From: Streptomyces toxytricini
GTDB taxonomy: Bacteria > Actinomycetota > Actinomycetes > Streptomycetales > Streptomycetaceae
Assembly: GCF_014649915.1 (NCBI RefSeq)
Contig: NZ_BMTY01000023.1
Coordinates: forward strand, 62,001-126,000
Direction: 5' to 3'
DNA length: 64,000 nucleotides
Position 1 is the first letter of the stretch, and each line of letters opens with the position of its first letter. The notes below the pieces were generated by a model. It ran no database searches. It was given only the letters and a program-made list of their open reading frames with translations, and was not told the DNA's origin. A program made the translations under genes and the position numbers. This document shows positions 33,718-41,848 of the stretch, one piece after another.

Positions 33718-35400
33718 TCACGCCGGCAGGGCCGCGGGCTCGGGCGGGCGGCTCCCGCGCCGGGCGGTGGCGCGGGCGGTGAAGGCGGGGGCGGCGGGGG
33801 CGAGTTCGAGGCGGTCGCCCCGCCAGCGGGTGTGCAGCGCCCGGTCGTGGCTGACGACGATCACGGCTCCGGCGAAGGAGGCCAGCGCCTCCTCCAGCTC
33901 CTCGGCCAGCGCGGGGGAGAGGTGGTTCGTGGGCTCGTCCAGCAGGAGGACGTCCGCCGGTTCGGAGAGGAGCCGGGCGAGCGCCAGCCGCTGCCGCTGG
34001 CCCGCCGACAGGGACGCGGCGGGCGCGTGGAGCCGGTCCCGGTGGAACAGGCCGAGGGCGAGCAGCCGTTCGGCGTGCTCCTCGGCCGTGCCGGGGCGGC
34101 CGTCCGCATAGGCGGCCAGCAGGGTGCGCCCCCGCGGCACGGCGGGCGCGTGCTGGGCGAGGAGGCCGGTGCGGCCGCGCCGGTGCACCTGCCCGCCGTC
34201 CGGGGGCACCGCGCCGGCGAGGACGCCGAGGAGGGTGCTCTTGCCGGCCCCGTTCGGTCCGGTGACGAGCAGGCGGTCGCCGGCCCCGACGGTGAGGCCC
34301 ACCGGCGAGAGCCGCCCGGCTACGCGCACCCCTTCGGCGCGCAGCAGCTCACCCTGCACGCCGGCGCCGCCGGGCAGGGCCGGTGTGAACGACAGCGGGT
34401 CGGGCGGGGCGGGCACCGGCCGGGCGAGCAGCCGCGCGAGGCGCTCCTCGGCATTGCGGACCCGGCTCGCCAGGGACTGCTGCACCCGGCCCGCGGCCCG
34501 GTCGTAGGCCATCTTGTTCCCGTCCTTGATCGCCCTTCCCGGGGCGACGCGGCGGGCGGTGGTCGCGGCCGTCTCGCGCAGCCGCGCCACCTCCTCGGCC
34601 CACTGCCGGTGCGCGTCGGCGCGGCGCTGCCGGTCGGCGGCGCGCTGCGCGAGGTAGCCGGCGTAGCCGGTGCCGTGGCGGGTGACGGTGTGCAGGTCGC
34701 CGTCGACCTCCAGCAGGGCCGTGGCGACCCGTTCGAGGAACGCCCGGTCGTGGGAGACGGCGACGGTGGTGCCGCGGCGGGCGCGCAGGTGGTCCTCCAG
34801 CCAGGTGAGGGCGGGGCCGTCGAGGTGGTTGGTGGGCTCGTCGAGGAGCAGGACCTCGGGGGACGCCGCGAGGAGGGCGGCCAGGCGGAGGCGGACCTGT
34901 TCGCCGCCGGAGAGGCCGCCGACGGTGCGGTTTCGGGGCAGTCCCGCCAGGCCGAGGCCGTGCAGGGCGCGTTCGAGGCGGGCGTCGGCCTCGTAGCCGC
35001 CGCGCAGTTCGAAGGCGGTGAGGAGGTCGGCGTACGCCGAGAGGACGGCGGGGTCGTCGCCGGAGCCTTCGGCCATGCGGGCCTCCAGGAGGCGCATGTC
35101 CCGCTCCATGGCTCGGAGTTCGGCCAGCGAGCGGTCGATGACCTGGCGGACCGTCAGGTGCGGCGGGAGGTGCTCCTCCTGGGGGAGGTGGCCGATGCCG
35201 CCGTCGGCGCGGGCGATGACCTCGCCGCGGTCGGGGCGCTCCGCTCCGGCGAGGAGGCGCAGCAGGGTGGACTTGCCCGATCCGTTCTCGCCGACGATGC
35301 CCAGGCGGCTGCCGGCGGGCACGGAGCAGGTGACGGAGTCGAGGACGGTGCGGCCGTCGTAGGCCTTGGTGACGTCAAGGGCGGTGAGCTGTGCGGTCAC
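33718..35400 (-). CDS. ABC-F ribosome protection ATPase (antibiotic resistance type)
   Basis: 560 residues with two ABC ATPase domains and no membrane segments. Walker A: GENGSGKST and GPNGAGKST; signatures: LSGGEQ and LSAGQ; Walker B/catalytic: LLLDEPTNHLD and LLLDEPTNHLS. The inter-domain linker (about 240-330, Arg-rich) matches antibiotic-resistance ABC-F proteins such as Vga, Msr and the self-resistance proteins of macrolide producers, which dislodge drugs from the ribosome. GTG 35400 follows GGAG 7 bases upstream. A proline-rich leader ORF overlaps its start, and a divergent TetR gene follows upstream. Drug class inferred from the Vgb-like neighbour. Confidence 0.9.
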   Translation of the reverse strand: MTAQLTALDVTKAYDGRTVLDSVTCSVPAGSRLGIVGENGSGKSTLLRLLAGAERPDRGEVIARADGGIGHLPQEEHLPPHLTVRQVIDRSLAELRAMERDMRLLEARMAEGSGDDPAVLSAYADLLTAFELRGGYEADARLERALHGLGLAGLPRNRTVGGLSGGEQVRLRLAALLAASPEVLLLDEPTNHLDGPALTWLEDHLRARRGTTVAVSHDRAFLERVATALLEVDGDLHTVTRHGTGYAGYLAQRAADRQRRADAHRQWAEEVARLRETAATTARRVAPGRAIKDGNKMAYDRAAGRVQQSLASRVRNAEERLARLLARPVPAPPDPLSFTPALPGGAGVQGELLRAEGVRVAGRLSPVGLTVGAGDRLLVTGPNGAGKSTLLGVLAGAVPPDGGQVHRRGRTGLLAQHAPAVPRGRTLLAAYADGRPGTAEEHAERLLALGLFHRDRLHAPAASLSAGQRQRLALARLLSEPADVLLLDEPTNHLSPALAEELEEALASFAGAVIVVSHDRALHTRWRGDRLELAPAAPAFTARATARRGSRPPEPAALPA

Positions 35401-35470
35401 GGAGCGGCTCCAGGGGGTCGGGGAAGGGCATGGCGGGGGCGGCGGGGCGGGGGTTGCGGGGCACGAGCAC
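35375..35470 (-). CDS. candidate leader peptide of ABC-F gene
   Basis: 31 codons starting at GTG 35470, preceded by TAAGGAG with 6-base spacing, a better ribosome site than that of the ABC-F gene itself. It encodes a Pro-rich peptide (VLVPRNPRPAAPAMPF at the N-terminus, ten Pro in all) and ends 26 bases inside the ABC-F frame, covering its ribosome site. Drug-induced ribosome stalling on such leaders controls many ABC-F and erm genes. Translation is not shown; this is an inference from position and ribosome site. Confidence 0.45.
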   Translation of the reverse strand: MLVPRNPRPAAPAMPFPDPLEPLRDRTAHRP

Positions 35471-35501
35471 CGGGAGCTCCTTAAATCGACGAATGTTGCG
35501 T

Positions 35502-35514
35502 TAGGATGCTGCCA
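35502..35514 (+). promoter_or_regulatory. -10 element fixing a leaderless tetR transcript
   Basis: TAGGAT (35502-35507) is followed by six bases and then the ATG at 35514, so transcription should begin at the A of the start codon. No ribosome site is present upstream. The surrounding AT-rich 35480-35500 is also the likely operator region shared with the ABC-F gene. Confidence 0.55.
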
Positions 35515-36179
35515 TGGAATCCGGCACCTCCGCAAGCAGTGATCCCGATCCCGGCGCATCCGCCGCGGCACCCGAAGGCGCCCCGCCCGTGCGCCGCCGC
35601 ACCGGCGGCCGCAGCGCCCGCGTCCGCGCCCAGGTCCTCGACGCCGTCGGCGCGGTCCTCCTCGAATCCGGGTACGACGGCCTCACCGTCGACGCGGTCG
35701 CCCTCCGTGCGGGCGTCCACCGCACCACCGTCTACCGGCGCTGGCGCGACGTGGGCGGCCTCCTCGCGGACCTCCTCGACGCCGCGGCCGACGACACCTG
35801 GGCGCCCCCGGACACCGGGTCCCTGGAGGGCGACCTCACCGCTCTCAACCAGGAGGTCTACGACGCCCTCGCCGCCGGCTCCGGGCTGACCGCCGCCCTG
35901 ATCGCCGCCTCGTTCCGCTCCCCTGAGGCCGCCGGCGCCCTCAGCCGGTTCTGGGAGGACCGCTACGCCCGCTGCGCCGTGCTCGCCGACCGGGCGGCCG
36001 CCCGCGGAGAGCTCGGCCCGCCCGCCCCCGGGGCCGGCGCCGTCCGCGCCCTGCTCGTCGCCGCCACCGCCCCCGTCTACCAGGAGCTCCTGCTGCTGCG
36101 CAGCGCCCCCGACCCCGGGCTGCCGCGCCGCGCCGCCCGGGCCGCCGCGGCGGCCGCGCGCGCCGGCGCCTTCCGCTGA
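35514..36179 (+). CDS. TetR-family repressor divergent from ABC-F gene
   Basis: 221 residues. The N-terminal HTH (about 33-80) reads VLDAVGAVLLESGYDGLTVDAVALRAGVHRTTVYRRW, typical of TetR, and the C-terminal helical domain (TetR_C-like, about 90-205) binds the ligand. It is divergently arranged with the ABC-F gene over 113 bases, the usual layout for a repressor of its neighbour; the ligand may be the drug exported or resisted. Translation probably starts on a leaderless mRNA (TAGGAT box placed to start at the ATG). Confidence 0.9.
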   Translation: MESGTSASSDPDPGASAAAPEGAPPVRRRTGGRSARVRAQVLDAVGAVLLESGYDGLTVDAVALRAGVHRTTVYRRWRDVGGLLADLLDAAADDTWAPPDTGSLEGDLTALNQEVYDALAAGSGLTAALIAASFRSPEAAGALSRFWEDRYARCAVLADRAAARGELGPPAPGAGAVRALLVAATAPVYQELLLLRSAPDPGLPRRAARAAAAAARAGAFR

Positions 36180-36217
36180 CCGGCCCGAGCGGCTCGGAGC
36201 GGAGGACCCGGCCGGGG

Positions 36218-36230
36218 GATAATGCACTCA
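36218..36230 (+). promoter_or_regulatory. -10 element fixing a leaderless transcript of the MpaB gene
   Basis: GATAAT (36218-36223), six bases, then ATG 36230. The geometry predicts transcription from the start codon, as for the tetR gene upstream. Confidence 0.5.
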
Positions 36231-37144
36231 TGGGGCGGCAGTGGCGGTCCGCCGTCGCACACACCAGGACCCGCATGGGCGAGGCGCTCTTCCGGCGGGT
36301 GGCGGGACCGTCCGGCCCGGAGAACCGGGACCGGATCCACCTCACCCCGGGCCCGCGCTGGTTCCCCGCGGACGGGCCCGTCCAGCGGGTCCACGCCGAC
36401 GCGGCGCTATTCGTCGGCGGGATCGCCGCCCTGCTGCTGCAGTCCCTCCACCCGCTGGCCATGGCGGCGGTCGCCGAGCACTCCGACTACCGCGAGGACC
36501 CGTGGGGCCGGCTCCAGAGCATCAGCACCTTCCTCGCCTTCACCACCTACGGCACCGCGGAGGACGCGCAGCACGCCGTCGACCGCGTCAAGGCCGTCCA
36601 CCGGACGGTGCACGGCACCGCGCCGGGCGGGGAGCCGTACGCGGCCGCCGACCCCGTCCTGCTGGAGTGGGTGCACGACGCCGAGGTGAGCTGCTTCCTC
36701 GGCGCCCACCAGCGCTACGGGGCCCGCCGGCTCGGCCCGGCCGAGCAGGACGAGTACGTCGCGGGGATGGCGCGCGTGGGGGCCGCGCTCGGCGTGCGCA
36801 GGCCGCCCCGCACCGTGGCCGAGCTCGGCGCCCGCCTCACGGCCTACCGCCCGCAGCTGCGCGGCACCCCGCAGGCCCGCGAGGCGGCCCGGTTCCTGCT
36901 GCGCCGCCCGCCGGTGCCGTGGCCGCTGCGGCCGCCCTATGCGGCGCTCGCCGCGGCCGCCGTGGACCTGCTCCCGGAATGGGCCCGCGCCGAACTCGGC
37001 CTGCGCCCGAGGCTCCCGTTCGAGCGCAGGTACACCCGGCTGGCGGGCGGCGCCGCCGTCCGGCTCGTGGGCTGGGTGCTGCGCACCCCGCCCGGTACAC
37101 CGCGCCGCCCCGGTCACGGGCGGTCCGCGGCCCCCTCCCGATGA
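36230..37144 (+). CDS. MpaB-family (DUF2236) oxygenase-like protein
   Basis: 304 residues of the DUF2236/MpaB family, named after the rubber oxygenase-related MpaB. The core motif SLHPLAMAAVAEHSDYREDPWGRLQSI and FTTYGTAEDA, with conserved His and Asp residues, is intact, as is WVHDAEVSCFLGAHQRYG. Family members are heme-binding, mostly of unknown substrate. The tail is Arg/Pro-rich. It lies 50 bases after tetR on the same strand but has its own -10 box (GATAAT) suggesting a leaderless transcript. No membrane segment of convincing length apart from a hydrophobic stretch near residue 60. Confidence 0.85.
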   Translation: MGRQWRSAVAHTRTRMGEALFRRVAGPSGPENRDRIHLTPGPRWFPADGPVQRVHADAALFVGGIAALLLQSLHPLAMAAVAEHSDYREDPWGRLQSISTFLAFTTYGTAEDAQHAVDRVKAVHRTVHGTAPGGEPYAAADPVLLEWVHDAEVSCFLGAHQRYGARRLGPAEQDEYVAGMARVGAALGVRRPPRTVAELGARLTAYRPQLRGTPQAREAARFLLRRPPVPWPLRPPYAALAAAAVDLLPEWARAELGLRPRLPFERRYTRLAGGAAVRLVGWVLRTPPGTPRRPGHGRSAAPSR

Positions 37145-37283
37145 GCGGCGGGGCGTACGCGTAGGTACGGCCAACACCGCACCGGGTCCGGAGCCGTGGG
37201 CACACGTGTCCCCGACGGCCGCCGGACGGCGGCGTCTTCGGGCGGGGATGCGCCGCGGCGTGCGGGCGGTCTGCCGGGGCCTG

Positions 37284-37796
37284 TCAATTGGCCCGGGCGT
37301 AGCGGGCCTTGTTGGTCCAGATGCGTTCGAGCCGGACGCGGGTGCCGGGTCTGGGCGCGTGCCAGATCTTGTTGTGGCCGGCGTAGATTCCCACATGGCT
37401 CATCGTCGCCCCCTTGGGGAAGAAGACGAGATCGCCCGGAGCGCGCTGGCGGCGCGAAATGTGCTGCGTGCTGTCGTACTGCTGGTCCGCCGTGCGGGGG
37501 AGTTTCCGCCCCGCCTTCCGGAAGGCGTAGAGCGTGAGGCCCGAGCAGTCGAATTGCCGGGGCCCGGTGGCGCCGTACACATAAGGGGCGCCTTCCTTGG
37601 ACGCGGCCACCGCGACGGCTTTCGCGCCGTACGGGGAGGCCGCGTGGGCCGGTGTGGCCGGTACGGAGACGGTGGCCACCGCCACTATGAGGAAGAAGGC
37701 GCACCCCTGGGGGGCCCGACGTCCTGCAGTGCGGCCTCCGTACGGCCTCGGTCTTTCCACTCCGGCGTTCGTCAATCGTGATCCCTTCGCATTCAT
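37284..37796 (-). CDS. secreted NlpC/P60 peptidoglycan hydrolase
   Basis: 170 residues from ATG 37796. An N-terminal export signal (about 27-52, ending AHA) is followed by one NlpC/P60 domain with the catalytic Cys84 in FDCSGL, His134 in SHVGIYAG and His146 in WHAP. It should cleave peptide stems (D-Glu-mDap type) in the wall. The short form has no extra wall-binding domain. The start is uncertain: ATG 37829 is in frame, and neither has a strong ribosome site. Its 5' region (37797-38000) is clearly less GC-rich than its neighbours. Confidence 0.88.
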   Translation of the reverse strand: MNAKGSRLTNAGVERPRPYGGRTAGRRAPQGCAFFLIVAVATVSVPATPAHAASPYGAKAVAVAASKEGAPYVYGATGPRQFDCSGLTLYAFRKAGRKLPRTADQQYDSTQHISRRQRAPGDLVFFPKGATMSHVGIYAGHNKIWHAPRPGTRVRLERIWTNKARYARAN

Positions 37797-38007
37797 GTTG
37801 AACAGCCACCGCTTTCCACGGCAGTTCATCGAAGTGACATGCGTAACGGCTCCCGACGAGCGCCCATTGTTCTCCGACGTACGCGCAAGCGCTGTTTTCG
37901 GACACGCCCTGGAATATCTCGGTTGGGTAAAGGAGCGGGTGTAATGGCAGATCATATGACCGGTCGTGGGGGCTGTTCGAGTGGGGGAAGGGGCCGATAC
38001 GCCGCCG

Positions 38008-39024
38008 TCACGAGACGGGGCGCGTCGGCGAGGAGGCCGCCGGCGCCAGCAGGCGCGGTTCACCCGAACCGTCCGCCCGTACCGTCCAGAGGTCCGTCGT
38101 GTCGGCCGCACCGTCGGCCGGGATCCCGTACGCCAGCGTGCGGTCGTCGAGCCACAGCGCCTGGTCGTCCACGCTCCGCTTCTCCGCGAGCGGCTGCTCG
38201 CGCAGCGTCCGCAGGTCGAGCACGTGCTCGCGCCACAGCGAAGCCCCCCGCTGCACCCGCTTCTTGTAGGCGATCCGCGTCTCGTCCGGCGACAGCGACG
38301 GGCACTCCACGTTCTTGGCGAGGGTCGTGACGCTGCGCCGCGAGATCGAGCCCTTGACCAGGTGCGTCTGCCCCGCCGTCGCCAGCGTGGCGTAGAACGT
38401 GTCGTCGTCCCCGCTGAACGTCACACCCCAGAAGTTCACGTCCGCCGCACTGTAGGGCCGGCCGTCCATCGTCACGGAGAACTTCTCCAGGTCCGGCTCC
38501 AGCGCGCCCGTCCGGGTGTCCGCGATCGCCGTACGGGTCGAGAAGAACGCCGAGCTGTACGACTCCCCGCTGACGAAGACCGTCCAGGCGGCGAACCGCC
38601 CGCTGGGGGACACCCGCGCCCGCGACGGCGTCCCCGCGAGCGGAAAGCTGCGGACCGGGCGCAGCCCGGAGTCCACGATCACGGCCCGGTTGTCCTGCGC
38701 GAGCGCCCCCGGGGCGGAGCTCAGGCACACGCCGGTGCCGGCCGCCGCGTGAAACCGCCGGCAGGTGAGCCCCGACGCGGTCCGCTCGGCCCGCGGCTCG
38801 CCGCCGGGTACCGACACCACCGCCCCGCGGTGCGGGCCCGGGGCCCCGTTGACGAAGACCAGCCTGTCGCCGCCGTCGAGGGCGACGCTGCCCGGGACGG
38901 CGACCGGGTCGCCCTGCCGGGCCTGCTCGGCGCGGGCGGCGGCGCGCAGCACCACCGCCGTGCCGGCGCCCCCGAGGAGCAGGACGGCCAGCAGGAGCAT
39001 CAGCAGACGGCGGGAGCGGGTCAT
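38008..39024 (-). CDS. TolB-like beta-propeller, membrane-anchored or secreted
   Basis: 338 residues. The N-terminus RRLLMLLLAVLLLGGAGTAVVL is a signal peptide or anchor, and the rest is a WD40/TolB-like propeller with PD40-type motifs (LSPDETRIAYKKRVQ; VSPSGRFAAWTVF). ATG 39024 follows GAGGAA. It is the third gene of a unit with a glycosyltransferase and an MFS transporter (34 bases after the MFS stop). Propellers of this kind bind proteins or glycans outside the membrane; no catalytic residues seen. Confidence 0.78.
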   Translation of the reverse strand: MTRSRRLLMLLLAVLLLGGAGTAVVLRAAARAEQARQGDPVAVPGSVALDGGDRLVFVNGAPGPHRGAVVSVPGGEPRAERTASGLTCRRFHAAAGTGVCLSSAPGALAQDNRAVIVDSGLRPVRSFPLAGTPSRARVSPSGRFAAWTVFVSGESYSSAFFSTRTAIADTRTGALEPDLEKFSVTMDGRPYSAADVNFWGVTFSGDDDTFYATLATAGQTHLVKGSISRRSVTTLAKNVECPSLSPDETRIAYKKRVQRGASLWREHVLDLRTLREQPLAEKRSVDDQALWLDDRTLAYGIPADGAADTTDLWTVRADGSGEPRLLAPAASSPTRPVS

Positions 39025-39058
39025 CGGGTTCCTCGGGTCGCTCGCGAGCAGGGGTCGA

Positions 39059-40339
39059 TCAGGGGGCGGAGGGCCGGCGCCCGCGGCCGTCGGGGCGGAG
39101 CGCGTACCAGGCGAAGGCCGCGCAGCAGCACAGTCCGGCAGCGGCCGCGGCGAGCGCCGTACCGCCGCCCCACACCGTCCACGCGGCACCGAAGGCGAGG
39201 GAGCAGCCGAAGCGGGCCAGCGCCTGGCCGGTGCCGACGAGCGCCATGCCGGTGGCCCGCAGCCCCTCCGGCACGGCCCCGGCCACCGCCGCCGGGAGCA
39301 CCCCGTCGGTGGCGGCGTAGAACAGGCCGTGCAGCCCCACCACCAGCAGCGGCAGCCCCTGCCAGCCGGGCGCCCACAGCAGCAGGCCGTACGCGCCGAG
39401 CAGCAGCCCGTGCCCGGCCAGGAAGACCGCACGGCGCCCGATCCGGTCCGCGAGCGCCCCCGCGGGCACCGCGAGCAGCAGGAACACCGCCGCCGTGCCC
39501 AGCGGCAGCAGCGGGAACCAGCGCTCGCCCAGCCCGGTGCGGTCCTGCAGCAGCAGGTACAGGAAGGCGTCGCTGACTGTGCTCAGGCCCAGCAGGGACG
39601 CGCACACCGCCAGACGCCGTATCCGCGGCCGCCGCAGCAGCGCTGCCGCCTCCCGCAGCCCCGGGCCGTGCGGCTGCCCTCGGCCCCCCGAGGCGCGAGC
39701 GGCCGCCGCCCGCCCGGACGGGACGAACAGCACCAGGACGACGACACCCAGGGCGGCGACGCACGCGCTGACCCCGAACACGGCGTCGTACCCGCCGACG
39801 GCCGCACTCAGGACGAAGAACGCCGCAAGGGGCCCGAGCAGCGCCCCGGTGGTGTCCATCGCCCGGTGTACGCCGAAGGCCCGCCCCTGCGCCCCGGCGG
39901 GTGCGGCCAGGGAGATCAGCGCGTCCCGCGGCGCCGTCCGCAGTCCCTTGCCGGTCCGGTCCAGGGCGAGGACCAGCGCCACCGGGCCCAGGCCGTGCGC
40001 GAGCAGCAGCAGCGGCTTGCACAGCGCCGACAGGGCGTACCCGAGGCCCGCGACCAGCTTGTGGCTGCGGACCCGGTCCGCGAGGTGCCCGCCGGCCAAC
40101 TGCACCAGCGCGCCCACCCCGTTGTAGACGCCGTCGAGCGCGCCGAACCCGAGCGGACTCAGGCCCAGCCCCGCCACCAGGTACAGCGGCAGCACGGCGG
40201 AGACCATCTCGGAGGACACGTCGGTGACCAGGCTCACCGAGCCCAGCGCGAGCACGGTCGGGGCGACGACCCGGCGTCGCCGTGCGCCGCCGCCTGCTCC
40301 CTTCGCGCCGGCGGGCGCGGAGCGGTCCGCGAGGTACAT
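39059..40339 (-). CDS. MFS transporter
   Basis: 426 residues, 12 predicted membrane segments. The cytoplasmic loop motif between segments 2 and 3 appears as GGHLADRVRSHKLVAGLGY, and again in the second half as AGALADRIGRRAVFLAG, the two MFS signature loops. Similar proteins are annotated as drug or metabolite exporters. It sits between a glycosyltransferase (upstream) and a TolB-like protein (downstream), so it could export a glycosylated product, but this is inference. ATG 40339. Confidence 0.88.
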   Translation of the reverse strand: MYLADRSAPAGAKGAGGGARRRRVVAPTVLALGSVSLVTDVSSEMVSAVLPLYLVAGLGLSPLGFGALDGVYNGVGALVQLAGGHLADRVRSHKLVAGLGYALSALCKPLLLLAHGLGPVALVLALDRTGKGLRTAPRDALISLAAPAGAQGRAFGVHRAMDTTGALLGPLAAFFVLSAAVGGYDAVFGVSACVAALGVVVLVLFVPSGRAAAARASGGRGQPHGPGLREAAALLRRPRIRRLAVCASLLGLSTVSDAFLYLLLQDRTGLGERWFPLLPLGTAAVFLLLAVPAGALADRIGRRAVFLAGHGLLLGAYGLLLWAPGWQGLPLLVVGLHGLFYAATDGVLPAAVAGAVPEGLRATGMALVGTGQALARFGCSLAFGAAWTVWGGGTALAAAAAGLCCCAAFAWYALRPDGRGRRPSAP

Positions 40340-40502
40340 GCTGTACGGCTCCTGGTGCCGACGGGATCTGCCTCACTCGTACGTACGGTCGCACCCTAGG
40401 CGACCGGCGGGCGCCGCGCGGCCCCGATGGACGCAATGGCCAACCGGGCCTCACGGGGCCGGATTCGACCCTGGCTGGGGTGGCCGCCCGGCACACGGTC
40501 TC

Positions 40503-41390
40503 TCAGCCCTCGCGGCTGCTCTCGTCGCGCAGCCAAGTGGAGAAGTCCCCCGCCCGGACCGCCCGGCGCGCACCGCGGCGGGCGGCGACGGCAGCCACCA
40601 GGAACACGCCGACCGCCGGCAGCAGGCCCGGCTGCGCCCGGACCAGCGCCCGCAGGTCGGCCGCCCCGGTGCGCGCGGACGGAGCGGCCCGGCCGCCGCC
40701 GGCCCCTGCGGCGCGCGCCGCCGCCTGCACCCGCTCCAGCTCCGCCGAGGACGTCGCCGCCCTGATCCGCCGTCTGAGCAGGTCGCCCCACGTACGCGGT
40801 GGGCTGACGACGACCCGCGCCTCCTCCACGACCCGCCGCTCGGCCGGAGCGAACGCCAGTGACGCCGCCAGGTCGTCCGCCATCACCGGCGGGAGTGCGG
40901 CGATCCGCGCGTGCCCCCGCTCCGTCACCGCGATGACCCCCCGCCCGAACAGCCCCTCGCGGACCGCCGGGAGCAGCTGCCACACCCGGTAGTAGGCGCG
41001 CACCGCCCAGGCGCAGCCCACCAGGGGCAGGTCCCGGCCCGGAGCCGCCGCCAGCACCCCCTGCCCGTCGGCCAGGGCCGCCTCCAGCGCCCTTACGTCC
41101 GCCGCGCGCAGCACGACGTCCGCGTCGACGTACAGCCGGGGAAAGCCCTCGGCGTGCTCGTCGCCGAGCCGGAGCGCGCCGTGCTTGCCCGGCACCGGCG
41201 TCTGCACCACCCGGACCCGGGGGCCGCGGGCGCCCGCCACCGCGGCGGTGTCGTCCGTGCAGCCGTTGCAGACCACCACGATGTCGGGCGCAGGGCCCGT
41301 CCCGGAGGCCGCGGTGTCGGACAGGAGTGCGTCGAGGAGGCGGCCGATGACCCGGGCCTCGTTGTGCGCCGGTATCACGATGCTGGTCAC
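40503..41390 (-). CDS. family 2 glycosyltransferase
   Basis: 295 residues, GT-A fold. TSIVIPAHNEARVIGRLLDALL opens the nucleotide-binding site, followed by IVVVCNGCTDDT and the metal motif YVDADVVL. C-terminal residues 240-275 contain a hydrophobic stretch that may associate with the membrane. GTG 41390 is the start; a CATACT box six bases upstream hints at a leaderless transcript. It is the first gene of the unit that continues into the MFS and TolB-like genes. Acceptor unknown. Confidence 0.85.
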   Translation of the reverse strand: MTSIVIPAHNEARVIGRLLDALLSDTAASGTGPAPDIVVVCNGCTDDTAAVAGARGPRVRVVQTPVPGKHGALRLGDEHAEGFPRLYVDADVVLRAADVRALEAALADGQGVLAAAPGRDLPLVGCAWAVRAYYRVWQLLPAVREGLFGRGVIAVTERGHARIAALPPVMADDLAASLAFAPAERRVVEEARVVVSPPRTWGDLLRRRIRAATSSAELERVQAAARAAGAGGGRAAPSARTGAADLRALVRAQPGLLPAVGVFLVAAVAARRGARRAVRAGDFSTWLRDESSREG

Positions 41391-41848
41391 CCCGCGAGTA
41401 TGCCCACGCCCACTCCCCGGTGCCGGTCGATTCCGTCAACTCCCCACGCACACAAGGACGGTGGTCTAGATTGAACGCCATCGACCGGACCCGGCGCGCC
41501 ACGGCGGCGCCCCAGTCCGGCCGCATGGGGGAAGTGGGGGAACGATCGGTTTCGGCGGCCCGGGGGTAAGGGCCGTCCGATTTCGGGGCCGGACCGGCGC
41601 GAGGGGTGCCGGACGGCCGGGGGGCAGGGGAAACGCGGGGACACCGCGGCCGCGGAAGCACACCGCGCGCCGCGTGGCACCCGCGTCGGCATCGGCCGCG
41701 GGGGGTACCGCCGTCGAACGGGTCGCAATCGGGCCGCACAAGCGTCCGGCGTGCCCGCGGGCGGGCACGGCCCCACCTTCCTTGGCACGCCACCCGGCCA
41801 TGGGTCGTCGACACGCCAGCCGGGCGTGCGCAGGGAAGGGGAACCACC
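41391..41848. other. 458-base upstream region of glycan operon
   Basis: Shared between the divergent glycosyltransferase gene and the plus-strand glycan operon. It includes a TAGATT that could be a -10 box (41467-41472). No stable gene seen; a 14-codon ORF at 41526 was rejected. Confidence 0.4.

Noticed and set aside
37114..37905. Alternative minus-strand frame overlapping the NlpC/P60 gene and its upstream region
   Set aside because: The NlpC frame holds the catalytic Cys and His residues; this frame has no domain and mixed codon use.
41526..41570. 14-codon ORF (MGEVGERSVSAARG) upstream of the glycan operon
   Set aside because: Weak ribosome site and nearly 280 bases from the operon start; probably chance.
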